Made by a program: the position numbers and the translations under genes
Shown here: positions 1-11,873 of the stretch, in pieces
How positions within the stretch are numbered: position 1 is the stretch's first letter
Layout of the letters: the number at the start of each line of letters is the position of its first letter
NCBI GenBank assembly: GCA_963576565.1
Contig: OY755039.1
Span: forward strand, 86,633,207-86,697,206
Reading direction: 5' to 3'
From: Aspidapion aeneum
Lineage: Eukaryota > Arthropoda > Insecta > Coleoptera > Brentidae
Length of the DNA stretch: 64,000 nt
The notes under the pieces: generated by a model
Databases searched by the model: none
Seen by the model: only the letters and a program-made list of their open reading frames with translations
Told to the model about the DNA's origin: nothing

Positions 1-684
1 GCCCTGTTTTCAAAAAAGACCAGCACTGGTGAGCCAAACATCATGCTATCTGGAAGTGCTGTCGCATTGCAGAGCCAGTTGAACATCTTAGGAGTCACTG
101 CAGAGACCAACATGTCTTGGCACAGTCACGTGGCAGATATAGCTAAAAGGGCGTCCCAAAAGCTTGGGGTGCTATTTCGTACAAGACATCTGTATACACC
201 AAGCCAACTGCTGACACTCTACAAAGCCCAGATTCGACCAACTATGGAGTACTGCTCTCATATATGGAGTGCGGCACCCAAACATACCTTAATGCTTTTG
301 AACACCGTGCAAAAACGAGCTATCAAGCTGATCAATGACCCCGCACTTACCCGTAGCTTGGATAGTCTCGAACATCGAAGAACTGTGGGCGATCTATCTC
401 TCCTCTACAGGTATTATCACGGAAAATGCTCTGAAGAGTTGGCACGTATGATCCCCCCGGGAGTAGCACCTACTAGGCGAACACGTCAAACAGACGGTAA
501 CCATCAATTTATTGTCAAAATAGAGGCACCAAGAACCTCATTATATCAGAATTCATATCTCTGGAGAACAGCATCGCTGTGGAATAAACTCCCTGCGACA
601 GTTTTCCCTGCAGGTTACAACCTGAACCGTTTCAAAACCAACACACACCAACATTTCCGCGCACTTGCCGCTTCTCGAGCGTGA
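1..684 (+). CDS. LINE ORF2 C-terminal region (partial, 5' end off window)
   Basis: The frame corresponds to the region C-terminal to the reverse transcriptase palm (thumb and C-terminal domain) of a jockey-like ORF2; the catalytic FADD motif lies upstream, outside the window. Matching protein is seen in the other two copies, where it follows directly after the RT core. Landmarks are a run with WHSHV near residue 40 of the visible part, a YCSHIW motif near residue 84, and a C-terminal block rich in aromatic residues (SYLWRTASLWNKLP) that precedes the stop. The protein would act in the target-primed reverse transcription complex. No frameshift is present in this part, unlike the other two copies. 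Confidence 0.85.
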   Translation, partial: ALFSKKTSTGEPNIMLSGSAVALQSQLNILGVTAETNMSWHSHVADIAKRASQKLGVLFRTRHLYTPSQLLTLYKAQIRPTMEYCSHIWSAAPKHTLMLLNTVQKRAIKLINDPALTRSLDSLEHRRTVGDLSLLYRYYHGKCSEELARMIPPGVAPTRRTRQTDGNHQFIVKIEAPRTSLYQNSYLWRTASLWNKLPATVFPAGYNLNRFKTNTHQHFRALAASRA

Positions 685-739
685 TAGGAATCTCCTTGCG
701 AGTGCGCATACCCGTAAAAAAAAAAAAAAAAAAAAAAAA
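1..739 (+). mobile_element. Jockey-like non-LTR retrotransposon (LINE), copy 1, 3' end
   Basis: This is the 3' part of a poly(A)-tailed LINE; its 5' part lies beyond the window. The coding frame is open from base 1 to a stop at 682-684, followed by a short 3' UTR and a run of 24 A at 716-739. The same family appears at 25,794-28,860 (minus) and 53,815-55,155 (plus), with nearly identical nucleotide sequence and the same 3' UTR, so the three copies come from one recently active family. Uninterrupted reading and a long pure A tail suggest that this copy is young. Confidence 0.88.
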
Positions 740-763
740 CCGCGTTCAATTGAGCAAACATAT

Positions 764-1533
764 AGCACCCCCGCTAAAAAATAGTCACAACTCAAAAAAA
801 CATTGTTTTGAGAAAATCGCTGTTAAAGAATTTAGTTCATTAGAGAGATTAATTTTTCACTTACATGACAAATTACGAGTTAACATGTTATTTTATATCA
901 ACAGGAACCTATTAACTCAATGTAATTGGTGCAGTACGTTTCTCAGAAAAAATGATTTTTGTCGTTTTTAGTTAAAAAAAAAAGACAAAAACCCGATATT
1001 GTGACACTTCTTTAGAACAAGGCATCATGACGTTGTAAATCAGGATGTCACGCAGGATGGTAAATAATATAAAAAAGGAAAACAAATAAAGAAGAAACTT
1101 TGTATTTTTTTTACAACGAGTTATAAAATGCTGAATAACCACTGGGAATGTGATTATTCTCTAATACATTTTTTAAGTACACTGAACAATTCGAAAAAAC
1201 AGTCACAACACAAAAAAGAACAGTATTTTAGTTGTTATATGGGTCAGATTTAACCAATGGTTCACACGAAAACCTTCACAACTCGAAACGTGACTTTTTT
1301 CAGGATGAAACTCCACGTTCACGCTGTAATAAAGTCAAAAGTGACACTGTAAAGGAACGCATCCTCAGCTAAACTGGACAAAATAAAAGAGTCACATCGC
1401 CATTTCGCGGTGAATTGTCGAAACATAAATTTGACGCTTTTATGGAAGAAAGTACAAGTTATTTCGATGATGGCAGCAGGTTTATCTCAATAAGGGCGAT
1501 TTTTGAGTTGTGACTCTTTTTCAGCGGGTGTGC
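764..1533. mobile_element. Non-autonomous element with about 35-bp terminal inverted repeats
   Basis: The left end (GCACCCCCGCT, then an A-rich run, then GTCACAACTC) reappears inverted at 1500-1533 (GAGTTGTGAC, then a T-rich run, then AGCGGGTGTGC). The inverted repeats are about 35 bp and enclose about 770 bp without coding capacity. The left end begins about 24 bases after the poly(A) tail of LINE copy 1. No flanking duplication was convincing, so the superfamily is unknown. Confidence 0.5.
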
Positions 1534-2730
1534 GATATCCTAACCGGTGTGTCGACCACCAGCATTTTGCAAAAAAAATGTCCCCACAAAAAAAGTTGTT
1601 CTTCGAAAAAAAATACTCTTTCAAAAAACTAATTTACAAAAAAAAACTAAAAATATTTTTTTACAAAAATTATTTTTAAAAATAATACTTTCTTAAAAAG
1701 CAGTTTTTTCAAAAACTAATTTATAAAAAAAAAACTAAAAAATTTGTTTTAATAATAATTTTTCAAAAAGCAGTTTTTAAAAAAATATATTTAGATCAAA
1801 AAAAGATTTAATAGTGGAGTTTATCAAGGAAAAGCCTGTAATGGAGGCCAAAAAATATACTTCAACATTTACAAAACAAACAGGGAAAAAACTTTAAAAG
1901 AACAAAACCCACACATAACCAAAACAACATTTTCTAGGTTATCTCAGAGTTTTTGACAAAAGTCAGCACGTCGGCACCTATCGAGATCTCCCCGGTGAAA
2001 AGTCGCCAAAATGTCACACGTTTTTCTGGTGAGAATTTCAAGAATACGATTGGGGGAGAAACGCCCACTTTCGCTCGAATTTCGAGGAGTACTCGCTCGG
2101 GGAGATTTCAAGAATAACGACACAGGGGTGTGCCAAATGGTGAGGAAACGAGGGAGCCATCTCATGCAACCACCATCAAAAGGCAACCAAATTTAAACAT
2201 TTTCAAGATTTTGCCGGTCTCTAAAAAATTATATAACCTGCAATTAAAAAGTTAGGGTAAATTATGTTGTGCAAAAAAAACTGAGGTATGAGAAACTAAT
2301 AGATTAGTTTGCAAAAAAAAGTTCGAGGGTCTGAAATCTTCATTTAAATTTATAAAAGATCGGGTTGATTGAGACGTGTTTTTGTGAGCGGATAGTTCCT
2401 ATGTTATGTTATGAGCATACCTAAGTTTGTATATTTGAATATAATTATGTACCCATGTATTTATCTAAACCGTAGTTCTGTTGGAATGTTTGTAAGTTTG
2501 CAAATAAAATTTCATTGTAATATTTATTAGTCTAAGACCACAGATAATTTAGGGCCGCAATTAGGAGGAGGGGCTTAGGACCCTTGAGCTCAAAATTGGC
2601 CTCCCCAAACGAAATGAGCATAATTTATCAGGGACGAACTGACAATACAGTCAGTCAAAATTTTTTTATTTGATACCATTGCCAAGTGTTTACTGCGGCT
2701 CCTCTTTTTCTTAAAACTGTTTTACTTTTT
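1534..2730. other. Non-coding AT-rich interval
   Basis: From 1565 to 1800 the sequence is low-complexity, with repeated A-runs and T-runs around a CAAAAAACTAATTTA motif. At 1930-2195 the composition is more balanced and short ORFs occur on both strands without any recognisable domain. Near 2500-2525 there is an AATAAA-containing stretch that resembles the 3' end of an old retroelement. No gene could be supported. Confidence 0.4.
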
Positions 2731-3082
2731 GATTTTTTTAAGTTTGAGTAAAAAATTTTGTTAAATGACCTCAAGCAAAGTAATATTTCAAGTTTGAGAC
2801 AAATCGGTTGGTAAATAAGAAAATCCGTCATTTTGGATCCGCCATTTTGATTTTTTTAAGTTGAGTAAAACATTTTGTTAAATGACCTCAAGCAATGTAA
2901 TATTTCAAGTTTGAGACAAATCGGTTAGTAAATAATAAAATCTGCCATTTTGGATCCGCCATTTTGATTTTTTTAAGTTTGAGTAAAAAATTTTCTTAAA
3001 TGACCTCAAGCAATGTAATATTTCAAGTTTGAGACAAATCGGTTAGTAAATAAGAAAATCCGCCATTTTGGATCCGCCATTG
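2731..3082. repeat. Tandem repeat, three units of about 118 bp
   Basis: The unit starts with GATTTTTTTAAGTTTGAG at 2731, 2849 and 2966 (steps of 118 and 117 bp) and ends with GGATCCGCCATT. The units differ from each other by only a few bases. A related unit in the opposite orientation occurs at 30,180-30,460, so the unit exists outside this array. Confidence 0.85.
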
Positions 3083-3336
3083 TTGTAATAAAAAACGTAA
3101 ATTGTAGTATTACCAGGTTACCAAACACTACAACTACCAAGATTCAACAGTCGACTTAATGGATTTAACTTTACTTAACACAAACAAATTTCAAATAAAT
3201 TAGTAAAAAAAATTTTTTAAGTCACAAACTTTTATAAAATGCACTAAAAATTAAAAAATAATTTTTTAACATTCTAATATTATCATAATAATAATATAAT
3301 AATATTCTAGATGATAATGAAATCGCTGATCGTGAG

Positions 3337-4130
3337 TTGTTTGGAAACTCATTTTTCTATTGGGGGAAGGAGAGGGTGGGGGTAGAGGTAGAAATATATT
3401 TTTTGTTTGGGCTGTATTGCCATCGGACCTTTATGCATACCAAATTTTATAAAAGTAATTTGAAGTGAAGTGTGTCAAAAACGCATTTTTTATGAAAGGG
3501 GGTGGGGGGTAGGGGTGGGAGGACATTTTTTCATTATTGTTGTATTGTTATCGGACCACTATATGTATACCAAATTTGATCCAAATCGGATAATGGGAAG
3601 TGTGTCAAAAATGCATTTTTCTACAGATGAGGGTGGGGGTAGGAGTGGTAGGATTTTTTTTTCAATGTTGTATTGTCATCGGACCACTATATGTATACCA
3701 AATTTTATCCAAATCGGATAATGGGAAGGATGTCAAAAACGCATTTTCTATGGAAGGGGTTGGGGTAGGGGTGGGAGGATATTTTTTTTCAATGTTGTAT
3801 TGTCATCGGACCACTATATGTATACCAAATTTCATCCAAATCGGATAATGGGAAGTGTGTCAAAAACTCATTTTTCTACGAAAGGGGGTGGGGGTAGAGG
3901 TGGGAGGATATTTTTTTCTTAATATAGTATTGTCATCGGATCACTATATGTATACCAAATTTCATCCAAATCGGATAACGGGATGTGTGTCAAAAACAAA
4001 TTTTTCTATGGAAGGGGGTGGGGGTAGCGGTGGGAGAATATTTTTTTCTTAATGTTGTATTGTCATGGGACCACTACGTGTGTACCAAATTTCATCCAAA
4101 TCGGATCATGGGAAGTGTGTCAAAAACGCT
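3337..4130. repeat. Tandem repeat, six units of 126-134 bp
   Basis: Each unit has the motif GTCAAAAACGCATTTTTC, a GGGGGTGGGGGTAG purine block, a run of T, then a segment ending CCAAATCGGATAATGGGAAG. Unit starts are near 3337, 3471, 3601, 3729, 3855, 3985 and 4115 (last unit partial). Unit lengths are not multiples of three, so the short ORFs across the array are chance products. Confidence 0.88.
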
Positions 4131-4253
4131 TCACAAGATTTGTTAGAAAGAACATCTAAAGGTAAATAAAAGCTTGTAAAAAATTGCGTAAAGGATTTTT
4201 TAAAGATGTTTTTATATAAATAATATATTTTATTTTTCATCTACACATTTTAT

Positions 4254-4393
4254 CCGGCGAGTTGGCCGGCGACCAGTTGGCGGCGCCGAGTTGGCCCGGC
4301 GCCCAGTTGGCCCGGCGCCCAGATGGCCCGGCGCCGAGTTGGCGGCGCCCAGTTGGCGGCGCCGAGTTGGCGGAGCCCAGTTGTCCTAGACCG
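4254..4393. repeat. GC-rich short-unit array (GCC/GAGTTGGC type)
   Basis: About nine imperfect units of 14-17 bp, alternating AGTTGG with a GCGCC-like palindromic core, form a GC-rich island in AT-rich DNA. The units alternate between CCAGTTGGC and CGAGTTGGC. The design recalls other short-unit arrays at 4764-4885, 18,255-18,430, 29,945-30,024 and 58,106-58,234, although the sequences differ. Confidence 0.75.
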
Positions 4394-4735
4394 GAAGCAT
4401 TTTGCTCTATAACCATTCAGTCAGGTTTTATAATTATTCAGTTTTTGAGTTTTGAAGATTTTTCGAAAAATATGCAAAATTTTTAGTCCTAAATAGTGGA
4501 TCGACCAAAATTTTAATAAGAAAACTAGAAAACGTTTTGACCTACAAATGTTTGGTTTAAATCTATTGGCTAGTACTCACATAAACCTATGGAGTATGTA
4601 ATAGCAAATTAAGGTCGTGATATTTATCACAGCAGAAACAAGTATAAATTTACTAGTTATTATATATAACACAGTTAGTATTATTATATTATATCATTGA
4701 AATCAGAAAGAAAAGAGGAGTCTAGGAAAGTAGAC

Positions 4736-5098
4736 AATAAAATACTTTTTATACGACTGTCTTGTAAAAGGGGGTTTTGCGCACGGAGAACACGATCTGA
4801 AAATGGCATTTTGCGCACGCTGTCACAAAACGTTTTGCACACGCTTATGTCATTTTTGCGCACGCCTATGTCATTTCTGCATACGGGTCTCCCGTCATTG
4901 TGATTTTTGTTGTTGTCACCCATCAATATAAGTTGGGTTAGTTCTGTAGCAACCGTCACTGCTCGTATGTTTTGTTGATTAGATACGTCAAAAAATTGTT
5001 GAATTTTTAAAGTTTTGTTGTAAAAATGTCGGAAATAAAAACAAGTTAAATTAAAATTTGATTTTTCTTTCTTTATTAGCAGTCGTATAAAAAATATT
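4736..5098. repeat. Inverted-repeat-flanked segment with TTTTGCGCACG short-unit array
   Basis: A TTTTTATACGACTG end near 4747 is mirrored by CAGTCGTATAAAAA near 5083. Between them, 4764-4885 holds about five imperfect units of 20-24 bp sharing TTTTGCGCACG followed by a variable AT-rich stretch (for example CTATGTCATT). The ends could be terminal inverted repeats of a small transposon. Long ORFs here are not recognisable. Confidence 0.45.
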
Positions 5099-6007
5099 GT
5101 AAAAAACTCATTTGAAAACCTCTTTGCACACTCCCTCGACTTGTAGACCTCGCCTTCCGCTCGGTCTACCAAACTGTCTCGATCGTGTGCCAAGAGTCGT
5201 TTTCAAACCTTGTTGTTTAAATAACTATTGTTTGCAATGTTTTATTTAAAATAAAAAGCCACCCGTCAAAGTTTAGCATTTCGTGTGGCGTATATAGAAA
5301 AAAGTTTCGGGGTGAGCCCGAGAACAGTTTTGGGGGGGATGGGTCAGACTTCTTGATGCCGTATTTTATGTTTGTATATGTTCATTAAATATGTAAAAAA
5401 TATCTAAAAAAAATGTTAGCATCGGGGGGCGGGGCGTATCCGCCAGGCCCCCAATTATATATGCCACTGTTTCGTACCCTCAATGAAACTCTCATAAAAC
5501 CTTTTACGCTACCCACAAGGCATAACAATAATATATAATTCAACATTTAATTTTGTTTTCCTACGACCATTAGCCTCAGAAAACGTTAAATTTCATTCGG
5601 GTGCAGACATTTTTCCACACGTGTGGAAAAGTGTATGATGACGTTAACTGTCACCAAACATGTGCAGAAAAGCAGTTTCATTTGATTTGTGCAAAATGTA
5701 AGACCAGTTTTTACAGAAATTAGTATAGTTCAACAGTGTTCGTAGGAAAAATAGGGTACACAATTTAATAGAAAGTAACTTTCATAGCGTTTTGTTTCAC
5801 TCGGCTAGTGCTTCGTTGACAACATTCAAGCTTGTGTGAAATTTGTCACTTTCTTCTCTTGTTATGTAATATATATTAAAATAGTAATTGTAATAATTAG
5901 GACTTTGACTTACTTCAACTACGTATCGTATAAAATGATAGAATGCATCTAATTTTATTTTTAAAATATTATTCCTGACCGTTAAAATTGTAAATTATTA
6001 TAAATCC
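5099..6007. other. Non-coding interval with degraded transposon ends
   Basis: A G-rich patch at 5300-5345 and another at 5420-5455 flank a segment with AAATATGTAAAAAATATC. Similar combinations occur inverted near 30,440-30,530 and at 57,950-58,056, next to an inverted-repeat element end, so this is probably a decayed relative. The rest is AT-rich without recognised features. Confidence 0.35.
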
Positions 6008-6125
6008 TGGGAATCGGTCAACAAAAGTCTCTCTTTTTTTGTTTGTGACGTTTCAGTTTATTTAACCATCATCAGATATATTCTAAAGTGGAAAGTTCTA
6101 CATTTAAACTTTATATATCTAATTT

Positions 6126-6242
6126 TTTAGACAAAACAATAATTTACGATAAAAAATAACATTACAAGTACATAGTTAACTATAATGACAACTATGTAAT
6201 TGTAATGTTATTTTTTTATAATAAACTATTGTTTTGTCTAAA
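6126..6242. repeat. Small hairpin element (MITE-like), 117 bp
   Basis: TTTAGACAAAACAATA at the left is the exact inverse of TATTGTTTTGTCTAAA at the right, and the internal arms (AACATTACAAGTACATAG against CTATGTAATTGTAATGTT) continue the pairing. Almost the whole unit folds into one hairpin. Confidence 0.8.
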
Positions 6243-6254
6243 CAAGCATATGTA

Positions 6255-7772
6255 CCGGGTGGGCAAAAAAAACCGGACAATTTTTTTTTCATTATAACTT
6301 TTGAACTATCCCATTGATTTTAATGGGACAAACTGCGCTTGACAGAGAATTAATCATAGTTTTGACTAAATATATTTTTTTGTCCGCCGTCTAAAAATCC
6401 AAGATGGCGAACGAAATTAAATTGTACCCTTTAAAGATGCTCATTTATTCTTGTGTTGCGAAAATGTTTTAATTATTTACTTAAATCGGTAAAAAAGCTG
6501 CATTCCTGCCACGCACAAAAAGGTACGAATCAGCAAAATCGGTTCGATGGTTCCAAAAAAATATATATTTGTTTCAACCATTGTTTTGAACATTATACGT
6601 TTGCCTTGCCAATCATGGCTGCACTTATTTCCTTATAAAGTCATTACTACTGAACCGATTTTGATAAAATAAAAAACATCCTGGTGGGAATTGATTGCTT
6701 TTTAAAGATCATGGTCAAAATTTATCGCCATCTTAAAATTTAGGATGGCGGACAGAATAATACGTGATTCTTAAAAATGGCGTGCTTATTCTTATTTTCT
6801 AAAAATGTTTTAGTTTTTTCTAATCTATAGAAAAGCACTACTTTTATTCCGCATAACAAGTTACAATGTAATAAAATCGGTTAATTCTCACAAAATCTAA
6901 TTTTGTTTTATCCATTGTTTTACAAATTATACGATTGCATTGCCAATCCTGTCTGCATTCAGTTCTGCATAAATTCATTATTACTCAGCCGATTTTAGTA
7001 CAATAAAAAACATCATGGCGCAAACGGATTGATTTTTAAAGTTTGCATCATGTCGTTTTTTATTTCACTAAAATCGGTTCAGTAATAATGAATTTATAAA
7101 GAAATTACAATGCAATCGTATAATTTGTAAAACAATGGTTAAAATAAAATCCGATTTTGTAAGAACCACTATACCGATTTTATTAATTTGTACATCCATA
7201 TGCGGGAGTAGAGTAGTGTTTTTTTTAATAAAAAGATACTAAAAAATCTTCGCAAAATAAGAATAAATACACCATTTTGAAGAATCAGGTATGATTCTGC
7301 CCGACATCTTAAATTCCAAGATGGCGGAAAATTTCGCTAACAATCTTTAAAGAGCAGTTAATTTTCACCATGATTTTTTTTTTCACTTAGATCGGTTTAG
7401 CAGTAACGAATGTATAAGGAAATTAATGCAGACAAGATTGGCAAGGCAATCGTACAATATGCAAAACAATGGTTAGAAACACTAAACCGATTTGCTTATT
7501 GATACCTTTTTGTGCGTGGCAAGAATGCAGCTTCTTCACTAGTTTAAAAAAATAATTAAAACATGTTCGCAACACAAGAATAAACGAGCATCTTTGAAGG
7601 GTACATTTTAATTTCGTCCGCCATCTTGGATTTTCAGATGGCGAAAAAAAAATATATTTAGTCAAAACTCTGATTAATTTTATAACAAGTGCAGTTTGTC
7701 CCATTAAAATCAATGGTATAGTTCAAAAGTTATAATGAAAAAAATATTGTCCGGTTTTTTTGGCCCACCCGT
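6255..7772. mobile_element. Palindromic non-autonomous transposon, about 1.5 kb, TA-flanked
   Basis: The left end CCGGGTGGGCAAAAA is mirrored by a GGCCCACCCG end at 7771, and mirror similarity continues inward for more than 300 bp (for example CCCATTGATTTTAATGGGAC at 6311 against its inverse near 7700). Further in, segments around 6700-6960 and 7080-7330 also mirror each other. TA dinucleotides sit just outside both ends, which would fit a Tc1/mariner-type target site, but two bases are weak evidence. No transposase ORF is present. Confidence 0.65.
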
Positions 7773-7879
7773 TATATTTAAATTAAAAGTGTATAACTTT
7801 CCATCTTACAATTTGTCTGATGATGGTTGACTAAATTGAAACGTCACAAACAAAAGAGATTTTGATTGACCGATCCCCA

Positions 7880-10789
7880 AGATCTAAAATAATTTTTCTA
7901 ATCTTATTGTGAAAAGAAAAAATCTTGTGTCCCTGTTGATTTGAGTGTGCAAGACAACCTCGTAAATTTTAACTAAATTGCTCAACTAGAAGAGCATGGC
8001 CTGCTTCAAGTAAAAATTAGGCTATGCCAGTCCTAAACTTATAAATAAAATTAGGTCATAAACTAAAGGAAATTTAAGAGCATTTACAGATCTAATTTCA
8101 ATATTTAGAGGGCTGATGTCCAATTCTATGTTCCCTGGGGCTCATTGAGAGCTATTGCATAGATGGCATTTATGCCATAGACATAAGAGGGGAACAGATA
8201 AATTTTAGTACGCAGTGGAATTTCATAAAAGGGGGTCTGCCAGTTGCTCGTCGGTGCGCCCATTTTGATGTTGATTCTCCATGATTATCTAATCTAAAAA
8301 TATATTTGCTGTTTTGCATATTAGATAATTTCAAAGAGATTTTAATGATATAAAGTATTAGAAAAATAACCTCACTACATTTGTATTTTTACATCTAAAA
8401 TAAAGAAGTTTTCCACAATTTCCAAGTGACGAGATTTGTTTATTTTTATTCAAGCACATCAAAACTGGTCCATAATTATATTGCACATATGTAAATCTGG
8501 TAAGCATCCACCACGCAACGCTACATAGAGTGAGTTTATTTTAAACTGACGTAGTATTTTATTTTTTCTGGTGGTAAAATTCTTAATAGGCACTTAAGCG
8601 CAGTAATTTCCTAAACACGAGTGTGATCGTTTAGTGCCAAAGGTGAACAGGGGACTTGGGATCTAAAGAAATGGGTGTAGGTAAGCTATTCACTTTCGAT
8701 AAAAATAAAGATCACACTCGATTTTGTTTGTATTTTAAGTTTTCTCTAATGTTAAATAAAGCGGGCTAAAAAACGGCAATACAATTTAAAAAATTATATA
8801 TTTTATTGACATTTACCAAAAAATAGTTTTAGTTTTCAAAAAATAATAAAAGTTAAAATATTCAATATTATTAATTCATTCGTTAACCCACTTATGGCCG
8901 CTGAAGCGTATACACAACACAGCAGAAATTTACTTTTTAAAAATGAGAGACTTTTTGGCTTAAAATATGGGCGATACCATTGACCCAATGTTAAACATAA
9001 AATAGAGTTATTTTTTTTTGACGCCACATATGTGTTACTGAAAAGTGTTGATATGACTGAAAAATCTTAAGTTTTATTTCTACCCTTGGCCGTAAATAGA
9101 TTAATTAATCTTTATTATTCAGGAGATATCCTACCTAACTTTTGTTTACAGAATTCAGCTGGGCAGTCAGTTGCGACGTCAAAAAATAAAACGTTGGAAA
9201 AAATGCAATGAAACTTCTTTTTCTTAGGACCATACATAGACATTCACCACGCATCGGTCGATATAGTAGGTTTACTTTAAACTGACACATTATTTTATAT
9301 TTTTAAGTGGTAAACTTTTTAATGAGCACCTACTAGAAATAGGGTAAAAACAAAGATATTCTTAAAGATGTTAAAAACAACAATAAAAAAATATCCACGT
9401 TAGCGAAGGGAGGAAGGGTAATCTATTTTCCTTTCATATCTCTGTCTACTTCTATGGTTCATACATTACATTATATATTTTAAACTATTCTGGGGACCAC
9501 AGTTTCAAGCCAACGGAGCGTGAACTTTTATCAACTAGACCATGTCAGTCCTGTCAAAAGGTGAAATTGTCGGTTTTAGGTCCTTTATAAATTATAATTT
9601 TAAAGTTAATAGCTGGGGTGCAACAGTAACTAGATTCCCTAATTATACTATCAATTTAACTTATCTCTGGCTTCTGTATGATATGAACAAAAATTGTGAA
9701 TAAAAAAAGTCTTAAAATAAGAAAAAAAACAAAAATGAATTAATGCCAGAGATGTAAGAACTGTTGAATAATATTTTGGATTGATTCCTATGTTACGTTC
9801 AGAAATATAGTGGAATCTCCCCTAATTTTTCCCGTGCACTGACTCAGCTTACACTCGACTCAGTCTCGAACACTCTCATATAATCTGTTCTAAGGCGAAC
9901 GCGCACGATCACTTCGGATAACGCATCGCTAGAAAATTCTCAATAGGAAATTAACAGATTTCGTTAGACAGACAAAGATAGAAACTATTTTAGGAATTAA
10001 TCCCCTTTGATCACCCTTAGGTACGGTCAGGAGTTGCACAGTTAATAGTTTATCTCATAGTAGCAGCTTTAATTTTGGATACAGGGTGATCATTTTTACT
10101 TTTGATGCAAAGCACACACATTATAAAATTATGATATATTTACACGTGAAAACTAAAATGTTATATGTTATACTTAGTTTATCGTAAACCTTTTGATTAT
10201 AGCAAAAACAAAAACGCGACCTTTAAGTCGGTATTTTAACCCTCACATACATACCTTTATGCTTTTCTTGTGTACTTTCGACACATGAATAAATAATATT
10301 ATTATTTGTTCTTAAGCTATTGACCCTTTGTAGGGAAACTATTTTTGATAAATTATTATCGGAGTTTTCCTGTAACTATTAATAAAAAAATTAAACCGGT
10401 AAAATTAGATGGTCCTTAACTTACTAGACAGCTTATTAAAAATCCTTAATTTAACACTTGGCTGTGTTTATTGGCTTAATTAGTAGGTAAAACTTTTTTT
10501 TTAAATAAATCAAGTTGAATCTACTCCGGCACTTTCTTCGCTCAAACAAATTTAACCCTTAAGTAGTCGCTACGGCGTTATAAGTACGCCACTCCATCCA
10601 AATCCAATTGAAATTAAAGATAATTTTGACCATTTATCTGTATTATAAATATATATTGTTTTGTTAAGTGAAAATAAATAAAGAAAATCTAACATATTCA
10701 TATTTTTCTTAGTGACGTACAAAATAGCCCAACCGACCACCTGCGTAAAAAAAACTCATAGCGACTACTTAAGGGTTAAACATTTCTAG
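7880..10789. other. Non-coding AT-rich interval
   Basis: No coding region is supported. The only internal structure seen is a pair of direct repeats of about 95 bp at 8504-8598 and 9241-9336. Between 9,820 and 9,920 the sequence is less AT-rich, but no domain or splice pattern stands out. Confidence 0.4.
8504..9336. repeat. Direct repeat pair of about 95 bp, 640 bp apart
   Basis: Both copies share CACCACGCA, then TTTAAACTGAC and GTGGTAAA at the same spacing, ending with GGCACTTA/GAGCACCTA. Divergence is roughly one base in five. They could be the ends of a short element or an old tandem duplication. Confidence 0.5.
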
Positions 10790-11211
10790 ACTTATTCAGA
10801 AAGTTTTTTGACTTTCCCTAAATATTACCATAATTTTCCCGATAAATTTCAGAGTATTTCTTAACATTTTAAAAGTTATCTGAATATTGTCTCTAAACAT
10901 TTTCATTTCAGACTTTTTCATGTGATGAGTTATCGTGAATATTTTTAGAGTTTGCAAAATTACTCTTCGACTTTTCCTGAATATTTCTAGATGTTTTCAA
11001 ACAAATTTCTTAATATTTTAATTTTCTTACAGAACACTTCCAGAATTCTCTTGAATATTTACAGGCATTTTCAAAATATTTCCCGAGTATTCTAGAACAG
11101 TTTCAGACCTTTCCTATACATTTCCCGAGTTTTGAAAATATTTCCCGAGTTTTCCAGGACATTTAGTGAACATTTTTAGTATTTTGTGGGACATTTTAAA
11201 ATTTCTCCATA
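10790..11211. repeat. Degenerate short tandem array, part 1 (TTTCCCGAGTTTTC type)
   Basis: Imperfect 20-30-bp units built from TTTTCAGAATATTTCCCGAG-like words repeat through the interval. The same array continues at 11,623-12,725, where the units are less diverged (CCGAACATTTCCCGAG). The two parts are separated by an inverted-repeat element. Confidence 0.65.
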
Positions 11212-11622
11212 CGCAGTAAAAAATTTTGTCTACAATAAATACACGTTCTTTTCTTGAATGAATTGTTTTAACTTAAAACAATTTGTTTTGAACTAAAATA
11301 TTTCTTATCGATCAGTTCAACGCAGCGTTTAATCTTAAAATGATACTTTATTTTTCTTCTTTGATTGTTTTGTTTCAGGATACTACATTTTGGAACAAAG
11401 CAAATTGTCTTCATATAAGTAATATTTTGCTTCCAGAGAAAACAGTGCCTCAGAATTACTCAGTTCCAATTTATATAAAACAATTTCTGTTTCACATTAA
11501 AATAAAGAGGCAAGACGTTTTTGGTGCAATATCAAGAAGACATTCTCTTGGTGAATAGGAAAGCACAAATTATTTTACTTAAAGCAATTTGTTTTGATAT
11601 AAGACAATTTTTTTTACTGTGT
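11212..11622. mobile_element. Inverted-repeat element inserted in the short-unit array
   Basis: The left end (ACGCAGTAAAAAATTTTGTCT) is mirrored by AGACAATTTTTTTTACTGTGT at the right. Inner arms also mirror each other (AACAATTTGTTTTGAACTAA against a nearby AAAGCAATTTGTTTTGATAT in direct and inverted forms). About 410 bp, no recognisable protein. The 72-codon ORF inside is not supported. Confidence 0.55.
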
Positions 11623-11873
11623 ACTCAAACTGAAAATATTTCCCGAGATTTTCCAAACATTTGCGAGCTTTTTCAAAGACTATCCTAGTTTTACAAATAT
11701 TTCCCTATTGTTGTTTTTAATATCTCCAGAATTTTCAGCACATTTCCTGAATTTTTACGGACATTTCCCGAGATTTTCCAAAAATTTCGAGTTATCCGAA
11801 TATTTCCGGTACTTTGCCAAACATTTCGTGAGTTTTCTGTACACTTTCCAAGTTTTCCGAACATTTCCTTAGT

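Larger units (their letters stand above)
6008..7879. mobile_element. Outer palindromic element with inverted ends, containing a nested one
   Basis: The left end (TGGGAATCGGTCA at 6008, followed by a segment with GTTTGTGACGTTTCAG) is mirrored at the right end (GAAACGTCACAAAC, then TGACCGATCCCCA ending 7879). The mirrored parts are about 110 bp, and a second inverted-repeat element (6255-7772) and a small hairpin element (6126-6242) lie inside. No coding region is supported. Confidence 0.6.

Noticed and set aside
3470..4052. Series of 65-83-codon ORFs
   Set aside because: They repeat once per tandem unit and shift frame with unit length; they are products of the array.
6045..6078. CTGATGA followed by GAAAC on the minus strand (and again at 7817-7848, plus strand), resembling a hammerhead
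   Set aside because: CUGAUGA and GAAA with a weak 4-bp stem II are present, but no stem III with a UH cleavage site and no matching stem I strand follow. It is a conserved part of the outer palindromic element, not a ribozyme.
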